Source of the DNA: Alloprevotella sp.
GTDB taxonomy: Bacteria; Bacteroidota; Bacteroidia; Bacteroidales; Muribaculaceae
Length of the DNA: 64,000 bases
Reading direction: 5' to 3'
NCBI GenBank assembly: GCA_023663135.1
Contig: JAMPIE010000001.1
Span: 62,001-126,000 of the forward strand
Under the pieces are notes generated by a model. It ran no database searches and was not told where the DNA came from. It saw only the letters and a list, made by a program, of their open reading frames with translations. The position numbers were made by a program, and so were the translations under genes. Shown here piece by piece: positions 24,593 to 35,547 of the stretch (the first letter of the stretch is position 1; each line of letters opens with the position of its first letter).

Positions 24593-24732
24593 AAAAAATA
24601 ACTTGGGACATTCTGCTCGTCCTCATCGGCATCTTTCCATCGTTCGTTCAGTTGTTATGCCCGCATAACTCCATCACTCAAGATGGAAATCTGATCGATG
24701 ATGACTTCGCCATCTGTCCCAACTTATTTTTT
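24593..24732. repeat. 140-bp imperfect palindrome (MITE- or hairpin-type element)
   Basis: The outer arms AAAAAATAACTTGGGACA (24593-24610) and TGTCCCAACTTATTTTTT (24715-24732) pair at 17 of 18 positions. The inside is also roughly self-complementary, including TTTCCATC against GATGGAAA, and the centre is a perfect GTTATGC-CC-GCATAAC (24654-24669). The whole element can therefore fold on itself. No transposase is present and no sure target duplication is seen. Confidence 0.6.
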
Positions 24733-24772
24733 TACGATTACTTAACGGTTAATGCTTAACGATTAATAAGGC

Positions 24773-24811
24773 AAATAGCCAATCTCACTGGTTGAGATTG
24801 GCTATTTTTTT
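24773..24811 (+). terminator. Strong terminator, possibly bidirectional
   Basis: 15-bp perfect stem (24773-24787 / 24793-24807) with a 5-nt loop CTGGT, ending in a run of seven T (24805-24811) on the plus strand. It lies between the acetyltransferase and the converging tRNA-Arg. Confidence 0.8.
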
Positions 24812-24814
24812 CAG

Positions 24815-24888
24815 TGAACCGGAGGGGATTCGAACCCCTGGCCGTCTGCTTAGAAGGCAGATGCTCTATCCAGCTGAGCTACCGGTCC
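24815..24888 (-). tRNA. tRNA-Arg(TCT)
   Basis: 74 nt. Acceptor GGACCGG/CCGGTTC with one G-U pair, D-arm AGCTCAGCTGGATAGAGC, anticodon loop TTCTAA with anticodon TCT, T-arm GGTTCGAATCC, discriminator A. CCA is not encoded. Promoter at 24921-24950. Confidence 0.95.
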
Positions 24889-24920
24889 ATCTTTCACGAG
24901 CCGATTACGACTTGCGGCTG

Positions 24921-24950
24921 CAAAGATAATGCTTTTTCTACTCATCTCAA
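24921..24950 (-). promoter_or_regulatory. Promoter of tRNA-Arg
   Basis: Minus strand TTG (24950-24948), 19-nt spacer, perfect -7 box TATCTTTG (24928-24921), about 33 bp before the tRNA. Confidence 0.65.
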
Positions 24951-25058
24951 TCATTGATATGCGTAAAATTTTAATGTCGATTATGGGTACGCTATGTGGA
25001 GATGGCGGCTACTTTGCATTTTATATAGGTCGAATGCACTTTTTTCATGAAAAGTGAC

Positions 25059-25066
25059 TACTTTTG
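25059..25066 (+). promoter_or_regulatory. -7 element of the coaX operon
   Basis: TACTTTTG, an exact TAnnTTTG, ends 8 bp before the coaX ATG at 25075, so the transcript would start at or next to the initiation codon. Just upstream is a 7-bp inverted repeat CACTTTT/AAAAGTG (25038-25056). No -33 TTG is clear. Confidence 0.55.
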
Positions 25067-25074
25067 TCGGCAAA

Positions 25075-25842
25075 ATGTCACTCCTTCTGACCATAGACCA
25101 AGGGAACACGGCGGCCAAGATGGCGCTATGGGATGGCCACGAGCTCCAGAGCGAGCTTGTCGAGCCTCACCTAACCCCTGAAATCGTCAGGCGCTACCTC
25201 GATGCGGCGCCCGCCTTGGTGTCGGCCGCGCTCTACTGTTCCGTAGCCGAGAAGGGGCAGCAGCTCCTTGACGACCTCCGCTCCAGGGGAATACGCGTAG
25301 GGCGCCTCACTTCGTCAACGCCCCTCCCCATCACCATTGGCTACAAGACGCCTCACACTCTTGGCGCCGATCGTATCGCAGCCGCTGCAGGTGCCTGGGC
25401 CCTTCATCCAGGCAAGCCGCTGCTTGTGGTCGATGCCGGTACGGCTGTCACTTACGACTACGTAGACCCCTCAGGCCGGTTTGTCGGCGGCAACATTGCC
25501 CCGGGCATGAGGATGCGCCTTGAGGCCCTCCATCGGTTCACCGCCCGCCTACCGAGGCTCGAGGTGCCACGCGAGATAAAGCCCAATCATTTCTTTGGCA
25601 CGGATACTCGCGAGGCCATGATACTCGGGGCTCTCTATGGCATCGTGGCGGCCATTGCCTATTATCGCAGCCGCCTCCCGGCCGACACCGTCACCGTCAT
25701 CACCGGCGGATGGGCATCCGTTATCTCGGGCATCTGCGACTTTGATGTTGACCATATCCCCAACCTCGTGAGCCTCGGCCTCAACACCATACTCCTTTAC
25801 AATGAAAATAAGCCACAACATCATATCATCAACAATGCTTAA
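25075..25842 (+). CDS. coaX: Type III pantothenate kinase
   Basis: 255 aa from MSLLLTIDQGNTAAK. A 7-codon upstream extension with GTG at 25054 lies inside the promoter and is rejected. ASKHA-fold motifs: DQGNTAAK (phosphate 1), PHTLGADRIAAAAGA and VVDAGTAVTYDYV (phosphate 2). It phosphorylates pantothenate, the first step of CoA synthesis, in the cytoplasm. The next gene starts within its last codons (8-bp overlap). Confidence 0.95.
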   Translation: MSLLLTIDQGNTAAKMALWDGHELQSELVEPHLTPEIVRRYLDAAPALVSAALYCSVAEKGQQLLDDLRSRGIRVGRLTSSTPLPITIGYKTPHTLGADRIAAAAGAWALHPGKPLLVVDAGTAVTYDYVDPSGRFVGGNIAPGMRMRLEALHRFTARLPRLEVPREIKPNHFFGTDTREAMILGALYGIVAAIAYYRSRLPADTVTVITGGWASVISGICDFDVDHIPNLVSLGLNTILLYNENKPQHHIINNA

Positions 25843-27085
25843 GACTCTCTCCCTTGTCTGCCTCATGGCCGTCGCCGCAATCATCCCTTCGGCCGCCCAA
25901 GACACCGGCAGCGCTTATTCACGCCTGGGCTATGGCCTCCTTCGAGGTAATGCGACGTCGATGCAGCGTCAGATGGGCTCGGTGGGTTATGCCATGCGCT
26001 CGGGCCGGCAGATCAACGTGATGAATCCCGCCTCGTATGCCGCCATAGACTCCCTCACCTTCCTCTTTGACATGGGCATCGACCTGTCATCGACCAATCT
26101 CAAGGAGGGCTCGGCCAAAGACCATCAGCTCGGCGGCGGACTCGACTATATCACTATGCAGTTTCCTCTGGGCAAATATATGGGAGGCTCCATTGGCCTT
26201 CTGCCCTATTCATCTGTGGGCTACTCCTTTGCCAGCGAGATAACCGGCGGCACCACCATGCGCCAGGGCAGTGGAGGCTTCAACGAGCTCTATATAGGCC
26301 TCTCGGCCAAGCCCTTTACCGGCTTCACCCTCGGCGCAAATATAAGCTATCTCTTTGGCTCGATAGCCCACGACGTCCAGACCACCCCCTCCGGCTCCTC
26401 CACGGCTCTCTTTGAACAGGTGATGGAGGTGAGAGACTACAACCTCGTTGTCGGTGCTCAATATGGACTCACCTTCGGCAAAAATACTGTCACCGCCGGC
26501 CTCACCTACTCCCCCGCCAAGAGCTTCCTCGGCCATGCTTGGGTCACCAAATATGACATGACAAACGACATCGATGGCAACCTTGTCAAGGCCGATACCG
26601 TAATGGAGCGCACTGCCATGAGAAACCATTTCGGCCGCCCCGAGACATGGGGCGCTGGCCTTAGTTACTCTTGGAATAATCGCTTTCAGGCCGAAGCCGA
26701 CTTCACATATCAACCTTGGAGCAAAGCCAGATATATGGAGATGGATAACTTTGCCGGCACAAAGCTCGCCGACAGATGGAGCGCCAACTTCGGAGCCGAA
26801 TACACCCATGCCCGGCGCGGCAACTACATCAGCCGCATCTCATGGCGCTTCGGAGGCTTCTACTCTCGCGATTATGTGATGGTGGGCAGTAACAACATTC
26901 GCGACTATGGCCTCACGGCCGGCTTTGGACTCCCCGCCCCCAACGGCAAGACCGTCATCAACCTCGGATTTGAATGGCGCCACAGGCAGGCCTATCCCCA
27001 GGCCCTCCTGACCGAAAACCATTTCACCGTCACCCTTGGTATAAACTTCAACGAACTCTGGTTTTTCCAGCGCAAGATTCAATAA
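25835..27085 (+). CDS. Outer-membrane beta-barrel protein (putative porin)
   Basis: 416 aa from MLKTLSLVCLMAVAAI, whose ATG overlaps the coaX stop. A signal peptide ends near PSAAQD. The rest is rich in alternating aromatic and polar beta-strands (for example YMGGSIGLLPYSSVGYSF, TAGFGLPAPNGKTVINLGFEW), ending in a strand close to the C-terminus. It resembles the porin/FadL-like protein found between coaX and lptC in many Bacteroidales. The transported substrate is unknown. Confidence 0.8.
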   Translation: MLKTLSLVCLMAVAAIIPSAAQDTGSAYSRLGYGLLRGNATSMQRQMGSVGYAMRSGRQINVMNPASYAAIDSLTFLFDMGIDLSSTNLKEGSAKDHQLGGGLDYITMQFPLGKYMGGSIGLLPYSSVGYSFASEITGGTTMRQGSGGFNELYIGLSAKPFTGFTLGANISYLFGSIAHDVQTTPSGSSTALFEQVMEVRDYNLVVGAQYGLTFGKNTVTAGLTYSPAKSFLGHAWVTKYDMTNDIDGNLVKADTVMERTAMRNHFGRPETWGAGLSYSWNNRFQAEADFTYQPWSKARYMEMDNFAGTKLADRWSANFGAEYTHARRGNYISRISWRFGGFYSRDYVMVGSNNIRDYGLTAGFGLPAPNGKTVINLGFEWRHRQAYPQALLTENHFTVTLGINFNELWFFQRKIQ

Positions 27086-27106
27086 CATCCCCCTCCTCTA
27101 TGCCTG

Positions 27107-27967
27107 ATGTCCATGGGTAAAGAATTGCGTCTATGCCTGCTGGCCCTGGCCTTAGGGTTATGGAGCTGCGCCGACGACGAGCGACCAACCCGCAACGGCA
27201 TTGTCGACGACGAGCTCACTCCCACTATGACCACCCTTAGAGCCAACACCACCATTAGCGACTCAGGCTACACTCGCTATCGCATTCTCGCTCCGGTGTG
27301 GCTCATGTTTGACAATGCTGCCGATCCCCACTGGTCATTCCCCGACGGAATGCACATGGAGCGATATGACAATGAAGGCAAGGTCAACGCTACAATTGAT
27401 TGCGACTCCGCCACCTACTTTACCACTCGCCAGACATGGCGCCTTGACGGAGCCGTAGACATCAACGCCACCGACGGCCAGCGCTTTCTCACTCAGCAAC
27501 TCTGGTGGGACAAGCTCCACCACACTGTCTACTCCGACTCCTTTATCCACATTGAGCGTCCCGAGCGCGTCATCGAGGGTTTTGGCTTCAAGAGCAATGA
27601 GCGCATGACCGACTATTTCGTCACTCATACATCCGGCATCTTCCCCGCCTCGCAATTCCAGCCCGGCGCACGTGCGGGCTATGACGAGCCCATCGACCCC
27701 AATGCCCCTGCCCCCTACGACCCCATGGCCGCCGCCTTAGCCGACCCCATCGATGCCCAGCGCACCGACACGGCCTTCAATGGAGTTGTCACCGACACTC
27801 TCTATGTGTCTTCGCAAGCCTCTCAGACGCCACGACGCAGAGCCGCGCGCGCCGTCCTCCGACGTCGCACCCCCTATGGCGAGCAACACCGCGACACCAC
27901 TTCCCGAGCCGAGGCTCCGGCCGAACGTATCCCAATCCATCCCTCACCCACCCACAGACAGCAATGA
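27107..27967 (+). CDS. lptC: LPS export protein LptC (lipoprotein type)
   Basis: 286 aa. The lipobox-like LGLWSC gives a lipidated Cys at about residue 21. Residues ~40-185 show the LptC domain: repeated short beta-strands with DSGYTRYRILAPVW, DCDSATYFTTRQTWRLDG, EGFGFKSNE. It should pass LPS from LptBFG toward the periplasmic bridge. A Pro/Ala/Arg-rich tail of ~80 residues follows, longer than usual. Its stop overlaps the next gene (ATGA). LptF/G-like permease is encoded elsewhere in the window at 56995. Confidence 0.82.
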   Translation: MSMGKELRLCLLALALGLWSCADDERPTRNGIVDDELTPTMTTLRANTTISDSGYTRYRILAPVWLMFDNAADPHWSFPDGMHMERYDNEGKVNATIDCDSATYFTTRQTWRLDGAVDINATDGQRFLTQQLWWDKLHHTVYSDSFIHIERPERVIEGFGFKSNERMTDYFVTHTSGIFPASQFQPGARAGYDEPIDPNAPAPYDPMAAALADPIDAQRTDTAFNGVVTDTLYVSSQASQTPRRRAARAVLRRRTPYGEQHRDTTSRAEAPAERIPIHPSPTHRQQ

Positions 27968-29247
27968 CCGAGACAGCTTGGCTCCTGATTGCCCTCATTT
28001 CGCTCCTCTTCTCTGCCCTCTTCTCCGGCATGGAGATTGCCTACATCTCCTCCGACCGCGTCAGGGTGGAGCTCGACGCCAATAGTGGCGGCCTCATTGG
28101 CCGTCTCATTGGACGTTTCTACTCCAACGAAGACCTTTTTATCTCTACCCTCCTCGTGGGCAACAACATAGTCCTCGTGGTCTACGGCATGGGCGCCGCT
28201 GCCCTCATCGAGCCATGGCTCATCGCCAACCTTCACTCCGAGGCCCTCGTCCTTCTCTGCTCCACCCTCATCTCCACCGGAGTGATACTCATCACCGGCG
28301 AGTTTCTCCCCAAGTCGATCTTCCGCATCAACCCCAACCTCTCCTTCAAAGTCTTTGCCCTCCCGATCTTCCTCTTCTATATCATCCTTTACCCCATCTC
28401 AATCTTCATCTCTTTCATCTCCAAGGGAATAATGAAGATTATGGGTATCCACTCCGAGGAACAGCGAATGGGCGTCTTGACCATCGGCGACCTTAATCAA
28501 TATCTTGAGACTGCCATTGACGAAGTAAATCCCGACAAGGGACCCGTTGAAAACGAGGTGAAGATCTTCCACAATGCCCTTGACTTCTCCACCACCCACT
28601 TGCGCGACTGTATGCAGCCCCGGCGTGAGATTGTGGCCGTAGACATCGACGACACCGACCGCGACGCCCTCGTGAAGCTCTTCACCACCTCAGGTCGCTC
28701 CAAGATAATTGTCTATCGCGACGACATCGACACCATTCTCGGTTATATCCATGTCAGCGAGCTTTTCGACCCCTCCAGCAACTGGAAAGACCATCTCAAA
28801 CCCATCATCTTTGCCCCGGAGACCCTCCTGGCCCGCAAGCTTATGCGACGCATGCTCCAAGAGAAACGATCTCTGGCAATCGTGGTCGATGAATTTGGCG
28901 GGACCTCAGGCCTCGTCACCCTCGAAGACCTCATGGAGGAGATTTGTGGTGACATCCGCGACGAGCACGACACAGCCTCCGACATCATTGCCCGCGAGAC
29001 CGAGCCCGGCGTCTACGAGTTCTCAGGCCGCATTGAGATCGACACCCTCCGCACCACCTATCACATAGACATCCCCGAAGAGGACGACTATCAGACCCTT
29101 GCCGGATATATCCTCCACGAGGCAGGGTCAATCCCCGTCCAGGGCGAGACACTCATTATTGGCGACTACGAGCTGACCATCCTCCGTCGCTCGGCTACCC
29201 GCCTGGAACTCATCAGGCTCGCCCAGGCTAAAAACGACAACGTCTAA
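27964..29247 (+). CDS. CNNM/CorC-type hemolysin family membrane protein
   Basis: 427 aa. The N-terminal DUF21 (CNNM) domain has three to four membrane helices (about 1-170; SALFSGMEIAYISSDRVRVE is characteristic). A CBS pair (about 205-330, MQPRREIVAVDIDD, VVDEFGGTSGLVTLEDLMEE) and a C-terminal CorC_HlyC domain (345-420) follow. Such proteins are linked to Mg2+/Co2+ efflux and, in Bacteroidetes, to gliding or envelope functions (GldE-like). It overlaps lptC by 4 bp. Confidence 0.9.
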   Translation: MTETAWLLIALISLLFSALFSGMEIAYISSDRVRVELDANSGGLIGRLIGRFYSNEDLFISTLLVGNNIVLVVYGMGAAALIEPWLIANLHSEALVLLCSTLISTGVILITGEFLPKSIFRINPNLSFKVFALPIFLFYIILYPISIFISFISKGIMKIMGIHSEEQRMGVLTIGDLNQYLETAIDEVNPDKGPVENEVKIFHNALDFSTTHLRDCMQPRREIVAVDIDDTDRDALVKLFTTSGRSKIIVYRDDIDTILGYIHVSELFDPSSNWKDHLKPIIFAPETLLARKLMRRMLQEKRSLAIVVDEFGGTSGLVTLEDLMEEICGDIRDEHDTASDIIARETEPGVYEFSGRIEIDTLRTTYHIDIPEEDDYQTLAGYILHEAGSIPVQGETLIIGDYELTILRRSATRLELIRLAQAKNDNV

Positions 29248-29279
29248 TCACCCACATCTCCCACTCCACCATCGTTATC

Positions 29280-30725
29280 ATGTTTATCCGACTCCTATCA
29301 CTCACAACCGTCTTGTCCCTCTCTTCCACGGCCATCGCCGCTCCCGAAGTCCCCGACTCCATCCCCCTCTCCACACTTACAGCCGCTCACTCCTCGGGAG
29401 GCCTCTCTACCGACGACCTTGAGGCCCTCCGCGCCTCCTTCTCCCCCACCGGAGCCGACCGCGCTCTCTACAACGCCATTTCAAACAACGACATATCAAA
29501 ACTCGCCATCAACACCGACGCTCGCCGTCAGCGCCCCGACGACCGCTTCTCCCACCGCGTAAAGAGCAAAGGAATCACCAACCAGATGTCGTCGGGCCGT
29601 TGCTGGCTCTTCACCGGCCTCAACATGCTCCGCGCTCAGATGATGGCCGACAACAACCTCCCCGAGCTCAAGCTCTCGCAAAACTATCTCTTCTTCTACG
29701 ACCAGCTGGAGAAGAGTAATCTCTTCCTTCAAGCCGTCATCGACAATGCCTCTGAGCCACTCGACTCCAAGCTCAACGAGTGGCTCTTTCACCATCCCCT
29801 GAGCGACGGCGGTCAGTTTACCGGCGTTGCCGACCTCATCGCCAAATATGGAGTGGTGCCCGCCGAGGTAATGCCCGAGACCAATAGCTCCAACCGCACC
29901 TCCACCATGAGCCGCCTCATTGGTCTCAAACTTAAAGAAGATGGACTGGAGCTCCGGCGCATGGCTGCCAACGGCGCCGCCGCCGCCTCGCTCGAGAGCC
30001 GCAAGAAAGAGATGCTTCAGGAGATCTATCGTATGTTGGCCCTCAACCTCGGTGTGCCCCCCACAGAGTTTGAATGGACCGCTCGCAACGCCAAGGGAGA
30101 GCCTGTGTCAACCGCCACATACACCCCCGCCAGCTTCTATCGCACCTTTGCCGGAAACGACCTCCAGGCCGACTATGTGATGCTCATGAACGACCCCTCG
30201 CGCCCCTACTGGAAGCTCTATGAGATAGACCTCGACCGTCATGTCTACGATGGCAAAAACTGGACCTACATCAACCTCCCCATCGAGGAAATAAAGAAGA
30301 TGGCCATAGCATCGATCAAAGACTCCACCGCCATGTACTTCTCATGCGACGTAGGCCAGCAGTTTGACCGCGAAGCCGGCCTTCTCGACCCCGACAACTA
30401 CGATTACGGCTCGCTTCTGGGCGTATCCTTCGGCATGGACAAGAAAGACCGCATCCAGACCGGTGCCTCTGCCTCTTCCCACGCCATGACCCTCGTGGCC
30501 GTCGACCTCGACAAGGAGGGTAATCCCACCAAGTGGCTCGTCGAAAACTCGTGGGGCCCGGGTGCCAACGGCGGCCACCTCATCATGACCGATCGCTGGT
30601 TTGACGAATATATGTTCCGCCTCGTGGTCCAAGACAAATATCTCACCCCCGAGGCTCGCGCCGTCCTCTCTCAGGCCCCTGAGCTTCTCCCGGCTTGGGA
30701 CCCCATGTTTGCCCCCGAGGACTGA
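29280..30725 (+). CDS. Peptidase C1B (aminopeptidase C / bleomycin hydrolase family)
   Basis: 481 aa with a signal peptide (cut near STAIAAPE), so it is exported to the periplasm or envelope, unlike cytosolic PepC. The papain-like site is complete: Gln102 and Cys108 in NQMSSGRCWLF, His in ASSHAMTLV and Asn in VENSWG. It follows the CNNM gene by 32 bp and is closed by a terminator at 30764. A role in peptide turnover is likely; specificity is not readable. Confidence 0.92.
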   Translation: MFIRLLSLTTVLSLSSTAIAAPEVPDSIPLSTLTAAHSSGGLSTDDLEALRASFSPTGADRALYNAISNNDISKLAINTDARRQRPDDRFSHRVKSKGITNQMSSGRCWLFTGLNMLRAQMMADNNLPELKLSQNYLFFYDQLEKSNLFLQAVIDNASEPLDSKLNEWLFHHPLSDGGQFTGVADLIAKYGVVPAEVMPETNSSNRTSTMSRLIGLKLKEDGLELRRMAANGAAAASLESRKKEMLQEIYRMLALNLGVPPTEFEWTARNAKGEPVSTATYTPASFYRTFAGNDLQADYVMLMNDPSRPYWKLYEIDLDRHVYDGKNWTYINLPIEEIKKMAIASIKDSTAMYFSCDVGQQFDREAGLLDPDNYDYGSLLGVSFGMDKKDRIQTGASASSHAMTLVAVDLDKEGNPTKWLVENSWGPGANGGHLIMTDRWFDEYMFRLVVQDKYLTPEARAVLSQAPELLPAWDPMFAPED

Positions 30726-30763
30726 CACCGCCTTTGCTCACTGACATTTTGTCACCCCACTGT

Positions 30764-30793
30764 GCCCGAAGCGAACCTTCGGGCGCCTCTTTT
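30764..30793 (+). terminator. Terminator after peptidase C1B gene
   Basis: 8-bp GC-rich stem GCCCGAAG (30764-30771) / CTTCGGGC (30777-30784) with loop CGAAC, followed by a T-rich stretch. It separates the upstream operon from groESL. Confidence 0.65.
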
Positions 30794-30832
30794 CGTTATA
30801 TCTCTTGAGGGCAAAAAGGCGCTCACAACCTT

Positions 30833-30848
30833 TGGCACACTTTTTGCT
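30833..30848 (+). promoter_or_regulatory. Putative sigma-54 promoter of groESL
   Basis: TGGCACACTTTTTGCT matches the -24/-12 consensus TGGCAC-N5-TTGC at every fixed base, with GG at 30834-30835 and GC at 30846-30847 exactly 12 apart. Transcription would start near 30859, giving a ~48-nt leader. No TAnnTTTG box is seen between the terminator and groES. Confidence 0.6.
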
Positions 30849-30906
30849 CCTTCACTGTCCGGAAAACAATTTCAAAAACATCTACTCATATACATATAAC
30901 CAACCC

Positions 30907-31182
30907 ATGAATATCAAACCGCTGGCCGACCGCGTGCTCATAGCTCCCACGGCCGCCGAAGAAGTGACAATGGCAGGCATCATAATCCCCGACTCTGCCA
31001 AGGAGAAGCCCCTTCAGGGCAAAGTGATTGCCGTAGGCAAGGGGACCAAAGATGAAGAGATGGTGCTCCGTCCGGGCGACAGCGTCCTCTACGGAAAATA
31101 TGCCGGTAACGAGGTGACCCTCGACGGCGAAAAATATATCATTATGCGTCAGGCCGACGTCCTCGCTGTCATCGAGGGCTAA
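30907..31182 (+). CDS. groES: Co-chaperonin GroES
   Basis: 91 aa from MNIKPLADRVLIAP, normal length. The mobile loop EEVTMAGIIIPDSAKEKP and the GDSVLYGKYAG segment are typical. It forms the seven-subunit lid for GroEL. An in-frame upstream extension of 34 residues would run through the promoter region and is rejected. groEL follows after 36 bp. Promoter features suggest sigma-54 control. Confidence 0.97.
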   Translation: MNIKPLADRVLIAPTAAEEVTMAGIIIPDSAKEKPLQGKVIAVGKGTKDEEMVLRPGDSVLYGKYAGNEVTLDGEKYIIMRQADVLAVIEG

Positions 31183-31206
31183 TGTCTCTACGCTTCAATC
31201 CAATAG

Positions 31207-32856
<1,650 letters not shown>

Positions 32857-32914
32857 AAAGCCCCCTTCAAAGCATACACTACCGAATGACATCATTTCAT
32901 AAAATAGTAAAGAT

Positions 32915-32946
32915 AATCGCCCTCAATCACGAGGGCGATTTTTTTT
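32915..32946 (+). terminator. groESL terminator
   Basis: 10-bp stem AATCGCCCTC (32915-32924) / GAGGGCGATT (32931-32940) with a 6-nt loop, followed by a run of T. Confidence 0.85.
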
Positions 32947-33115
32947 CTATGACATCTTACCAATGCGTTTAAGAGAAGGTTGGTGAAGAACAAAAGAAGG
33001 GATGGATTTGTTAGAGATGTTGTAGCGGCGAGATTTGTCGGCGGCATTGGCGTGAAGAAAAATCGTGGCAGTGTCGTTTTTGGCGGATTAGGCTGCGCGA
33101 TGACGAAAAAAAGTG
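32947..33115. other. Intergenic region between groEL and malic enzyme gene
   Basis: No credible gene is seen between the groEL terminator and the malic-enzyme promoter; short open frames on the minus strand look random. Confidence 0.4.
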
Positions 33116-33123
33116 TAACTTTG
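33116..33123 (+). promoter_or_regulatory. -7 element of the malic enzyme gene
   Basis: TAACTTTG, an exact TAnnTTTG, 57 bp upstream of the ATG. The -33 region lacks a clear TTG. Confidence 0.5.
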
Positions 33124-33180
33124 CGGTTAACTTTTCTGTCATATACACAATAACACCCCAACAATTTCTAAGATTCAAGT

Positions 33181-35475
33181 ATGTCAACACCTGTCTCGCG
33201 CGAAGCCGCCCTCGAATATCATCGCGAGGGAAAACCCGGCAAGATTGAGATTGTACCCACCAAGCCATATTCTACCCAGCACGACCTTGCGCTGGCCTAC
33301 TCGCCCGGAGTGGCCTATCCCTGCAAGGAGATAGAGAAAAACCCCTCTGACGTCTATGAGTATACCAACAAAGGTAATCTCGTGGCCGTTATCTCCAATG
33401 GCACTGCAGTGCTTGGCTTGGGCGACATAGGCCCGGAAGCCGGTAAGCCTGTAATGGAGGGTAAAGCCCTGCTCTTTAAGATTTTTGCCGGCATTGACTG
33501 CTTCGACATAGAGGTGGCCGAGAAGGATCCCGAGAAGTTTATTCAGACCATCAAGGCCATTGCCCCTACCTTTGGCGGCATCAACCTGGAGGATATCAAG
33601 GCTCCGGAATGTTTTGAAATAGAGCGAAGGCTGAAAGAGGATTGTGACATCCCGGTGATGCACGACGACCAGCATGGCACAGCCATTATTTCGGCCGCCG
33701 GACTGCTCAATGCGCTTGAGATTCAGGGGAAGAAGATAGGCGACATCCGCCTGGTAGTCAACGGAGCCGGCGCCGCGGCCGTGAGCTGCACCCGCCTCTA
33801 TGTGGCATTAGGCGTGAAGAAAGAAAATATAGTGATGTGTGACTCCAAGGGAGTCATCAATGCCTCGCGCGGAAACCTCAACGAGCAGAAGCGCGAGTTT
33901 ATGACCACCCGCTCTGTCTCTACCCTCGCTGAGGCAATGGTGGGGGCCGACGTGTTCCTTGGCCTGTCGGTCAAGGATGTAGTGACGCCCGAGATGCTTT
34001 GCTCCATGGCTCCCAAGCCTATAGTCTTTGCGCTGGCCAATCCCGACCCGGAGATTGCCTATGACGTGGCCGTGGCCACTCGCCCCGACATGATCTTTGC
34101 CACCGGGCGAAGCGACTATCCCAATCAGATTAACAATGTGCTTGGCTTCCCATATATCTTCCGGGGAGCCCTCGACTGCGGTGCCACGGTAATCAACGAG
34201 GCTATGAAGCTCTCGGCAGTCCACGCTATTGCCGACCTGGCCAAGGCGCCGGTGCCCCCGGTAGTGAGCGCGGCCTATTCTGAGGGGGAGACCCTTGAGT
34301 TTGGGCCTCAATATATCCTCCCCAAGCCACTCGATCCGAGACTCTTGACGGCCGTGGCTCCGGCCGTGGCTCGCGGAGCCATAGAGAGCGGAGTGGCACG
34401 TCGCCCTATCACCGACTGGGAGGCCTATATCGACCGTCTCCGTCGCCTAATGGGTTATGACAATCGCTTGATGCGTCGCATCTCCGACGAGGCTCGCAAG
34501 CATCCCAAGCGCGTTGTCTTTGGCGAGGCCAACACCGACAATATGCTTCAGGCAGCCGTCCAGGGCTCGCGCCAGGGTCTCTTCATCCCCATCTTGCTTG
34601 GCAACGACGAGATGATAGCTCGCAGAGCCGAGCGTCTACACCTCGACCTGGAGGGGATAGAGATAGTCAACCTGCGTCATGACCGTGAGGCCGACCGCCG
34701 CCATCGCTATGCTCGTCGACTGGCTGAGCGTCGCGGGCGCCAGGGCATCACGGAGATGGATGCCCGTGAGAAGATGTTTGACCGCAACTATTTTGGAATG
34801 GCCATGGTTGACGCCGGCGATGCCGATGCCTTCATCGGAGGCACCTACTCGGCTGCTCAGCAGACCGGGCGCATTGCCCGCGAAGTGATAGGCATCCGTC
34901 CGGGCTATGACCATTTTGCTGCCCTCCATATAGTGCAGACCAAGCGCGGACCGTTTTTCCTTGCTGATACGCAGGTCAACCGCGACCCGGATGTGGACAC
35001 TCTCATAGACATTGCTCGTCTGGCGCGCAACTCCGTGGAGTATTTCTCCACCACTCCGGTGATGGCCCTTGTAAGTTACTCTAATTTCGGTTCATCCGCC
35101 GGCGAGAATGAGCCCGACAAGGTGGCTGAAGTGTCGAAGCGCATGCGAGAGATGTATCCCGATCTGGCTATCGATGGCGAGATGAACCTCCTCTTTGCCC
35201 TTGATCGTCACTTGCGCGACAAGACCTATCCCTTCAGCCGCATCCAGGGCAAGGATGTCAACACCCTGATATTCCCCAACCTGACGGCAGCCGGCACGGC
35301 ATATCGCATGCTTCTCGAGATGGGAGTGGGCGAGGCCATAGGCCCCATCCAGATGGGCCTCAACAAGCCGGTTCACTTCACCCATGTGGGCGCTCGGGTG
35401 CGCGACATTGTCAATCTGGCCACGATAGCAGCCCTTGATGCCGCTACCATCGACGGCCATCAGCCCGACAAGTAA
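33181..35475 (+). CDS. maeB: NADP-dependent malic enzyme with phosphotransacetylase-like domain
   Basis: 764 aa. The malic domain (1 to ~160) opens with [14 protein letters not shown], and has [13 protein letters not shown] and the metal-site HDDQHGTA. The NAD(P)-binding domain contains [12 protein letters not shown]. From about 430 to the end is a Pta-like domain ([17 protein letters not shown]..., TRGWFF-type region replaced), the MaeB layout in which the Pta part is regulatory. It converts malate to pyruvate and CO2. Single gene, ended by a strong hairpin. Confidence 0.95.
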   Translation: MSTPVSREAALEYHREGKPGKIEIVPTKPYSTQHDLALAYSPGVAYPCKEIEKNPSDVYEYTNKGNLVAVISNGTAVLGLGDIGPEAGKPVMEGKALLFKIFAGIDCFDIEVAEKDPEKFIQTIKAIAPTFGGINLEDIKAPECFEIERRLKEDCDIPVMHDDQHGTAIISAAGLLNALEIQGKKIGDIRLVVNGAGAAAVSCTRLYVALGVKKENIVMCDSKGVINASRGNLNEQKREFMTTRSVSTLAEAMVGADVFLGLSVKDVVTPEMLCSMAPKPIVFALANPDPEIAYDVAVATRPDMIFATGRSDYPNQINNVLGFPYIFRGALDCGATVINEAMKLSAVHAIADLAKAPVPPVVSAAYSEGETLEFGPQYILPKPLDPRLLTAVAPAVARGAIESGVARRPITDWEAYIDRLRRLMGYDNRLMRRISDEARKHPKRVVFGEANTDNMLQAAVQGSRQGLFIPILLGNDEMIARRAERLHLDLEGIEIVNLRHDREADRRHRYARRLAERRGRQGITEMDAREKMFDRNYFGMAMVDAGDADAFIGGTYSAAQQTGRIAREVIGIRPGYDHFAALHIVQTKRGPFFLADTQVNRDPDVDTLIDIARLARNSVEYFSTTPVMALVSYSNFGSSAGENEPDKVAEVSKRMREMYPDLAIDGEMNLLFALDRHLRDKTYPFSRIQGKDVNTLIFPNLTAAGTAYRMLLEMGVGEAIGPIQMGLNKPVHFTHVGARVRDIVNLATIAALDAATIDGHQPDK

Positions 35476-35491
35476 TCAGCACAGATAGAGC

Positions 35492-35539
35492 CCAAGCGGC
35501 GGCCGAGGAACGCATCCTCGAGCCGCCGCTTGGACTTTT
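35492..35539 (+). terminator. Terminator after maeB
   Basis: 12-bp stem CCAAGCGGCGGC (35492-35503) / GCCGCCGCTTGG (35522-35533), extended by CGAGGA/TCCTCG inside, followed by CTTTTA. It lies between maeB and the end of the converging polysaccharide operon and may stop both. Confidence 0.75.
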
Positions 35540-35547
35540 ATCGTGTC

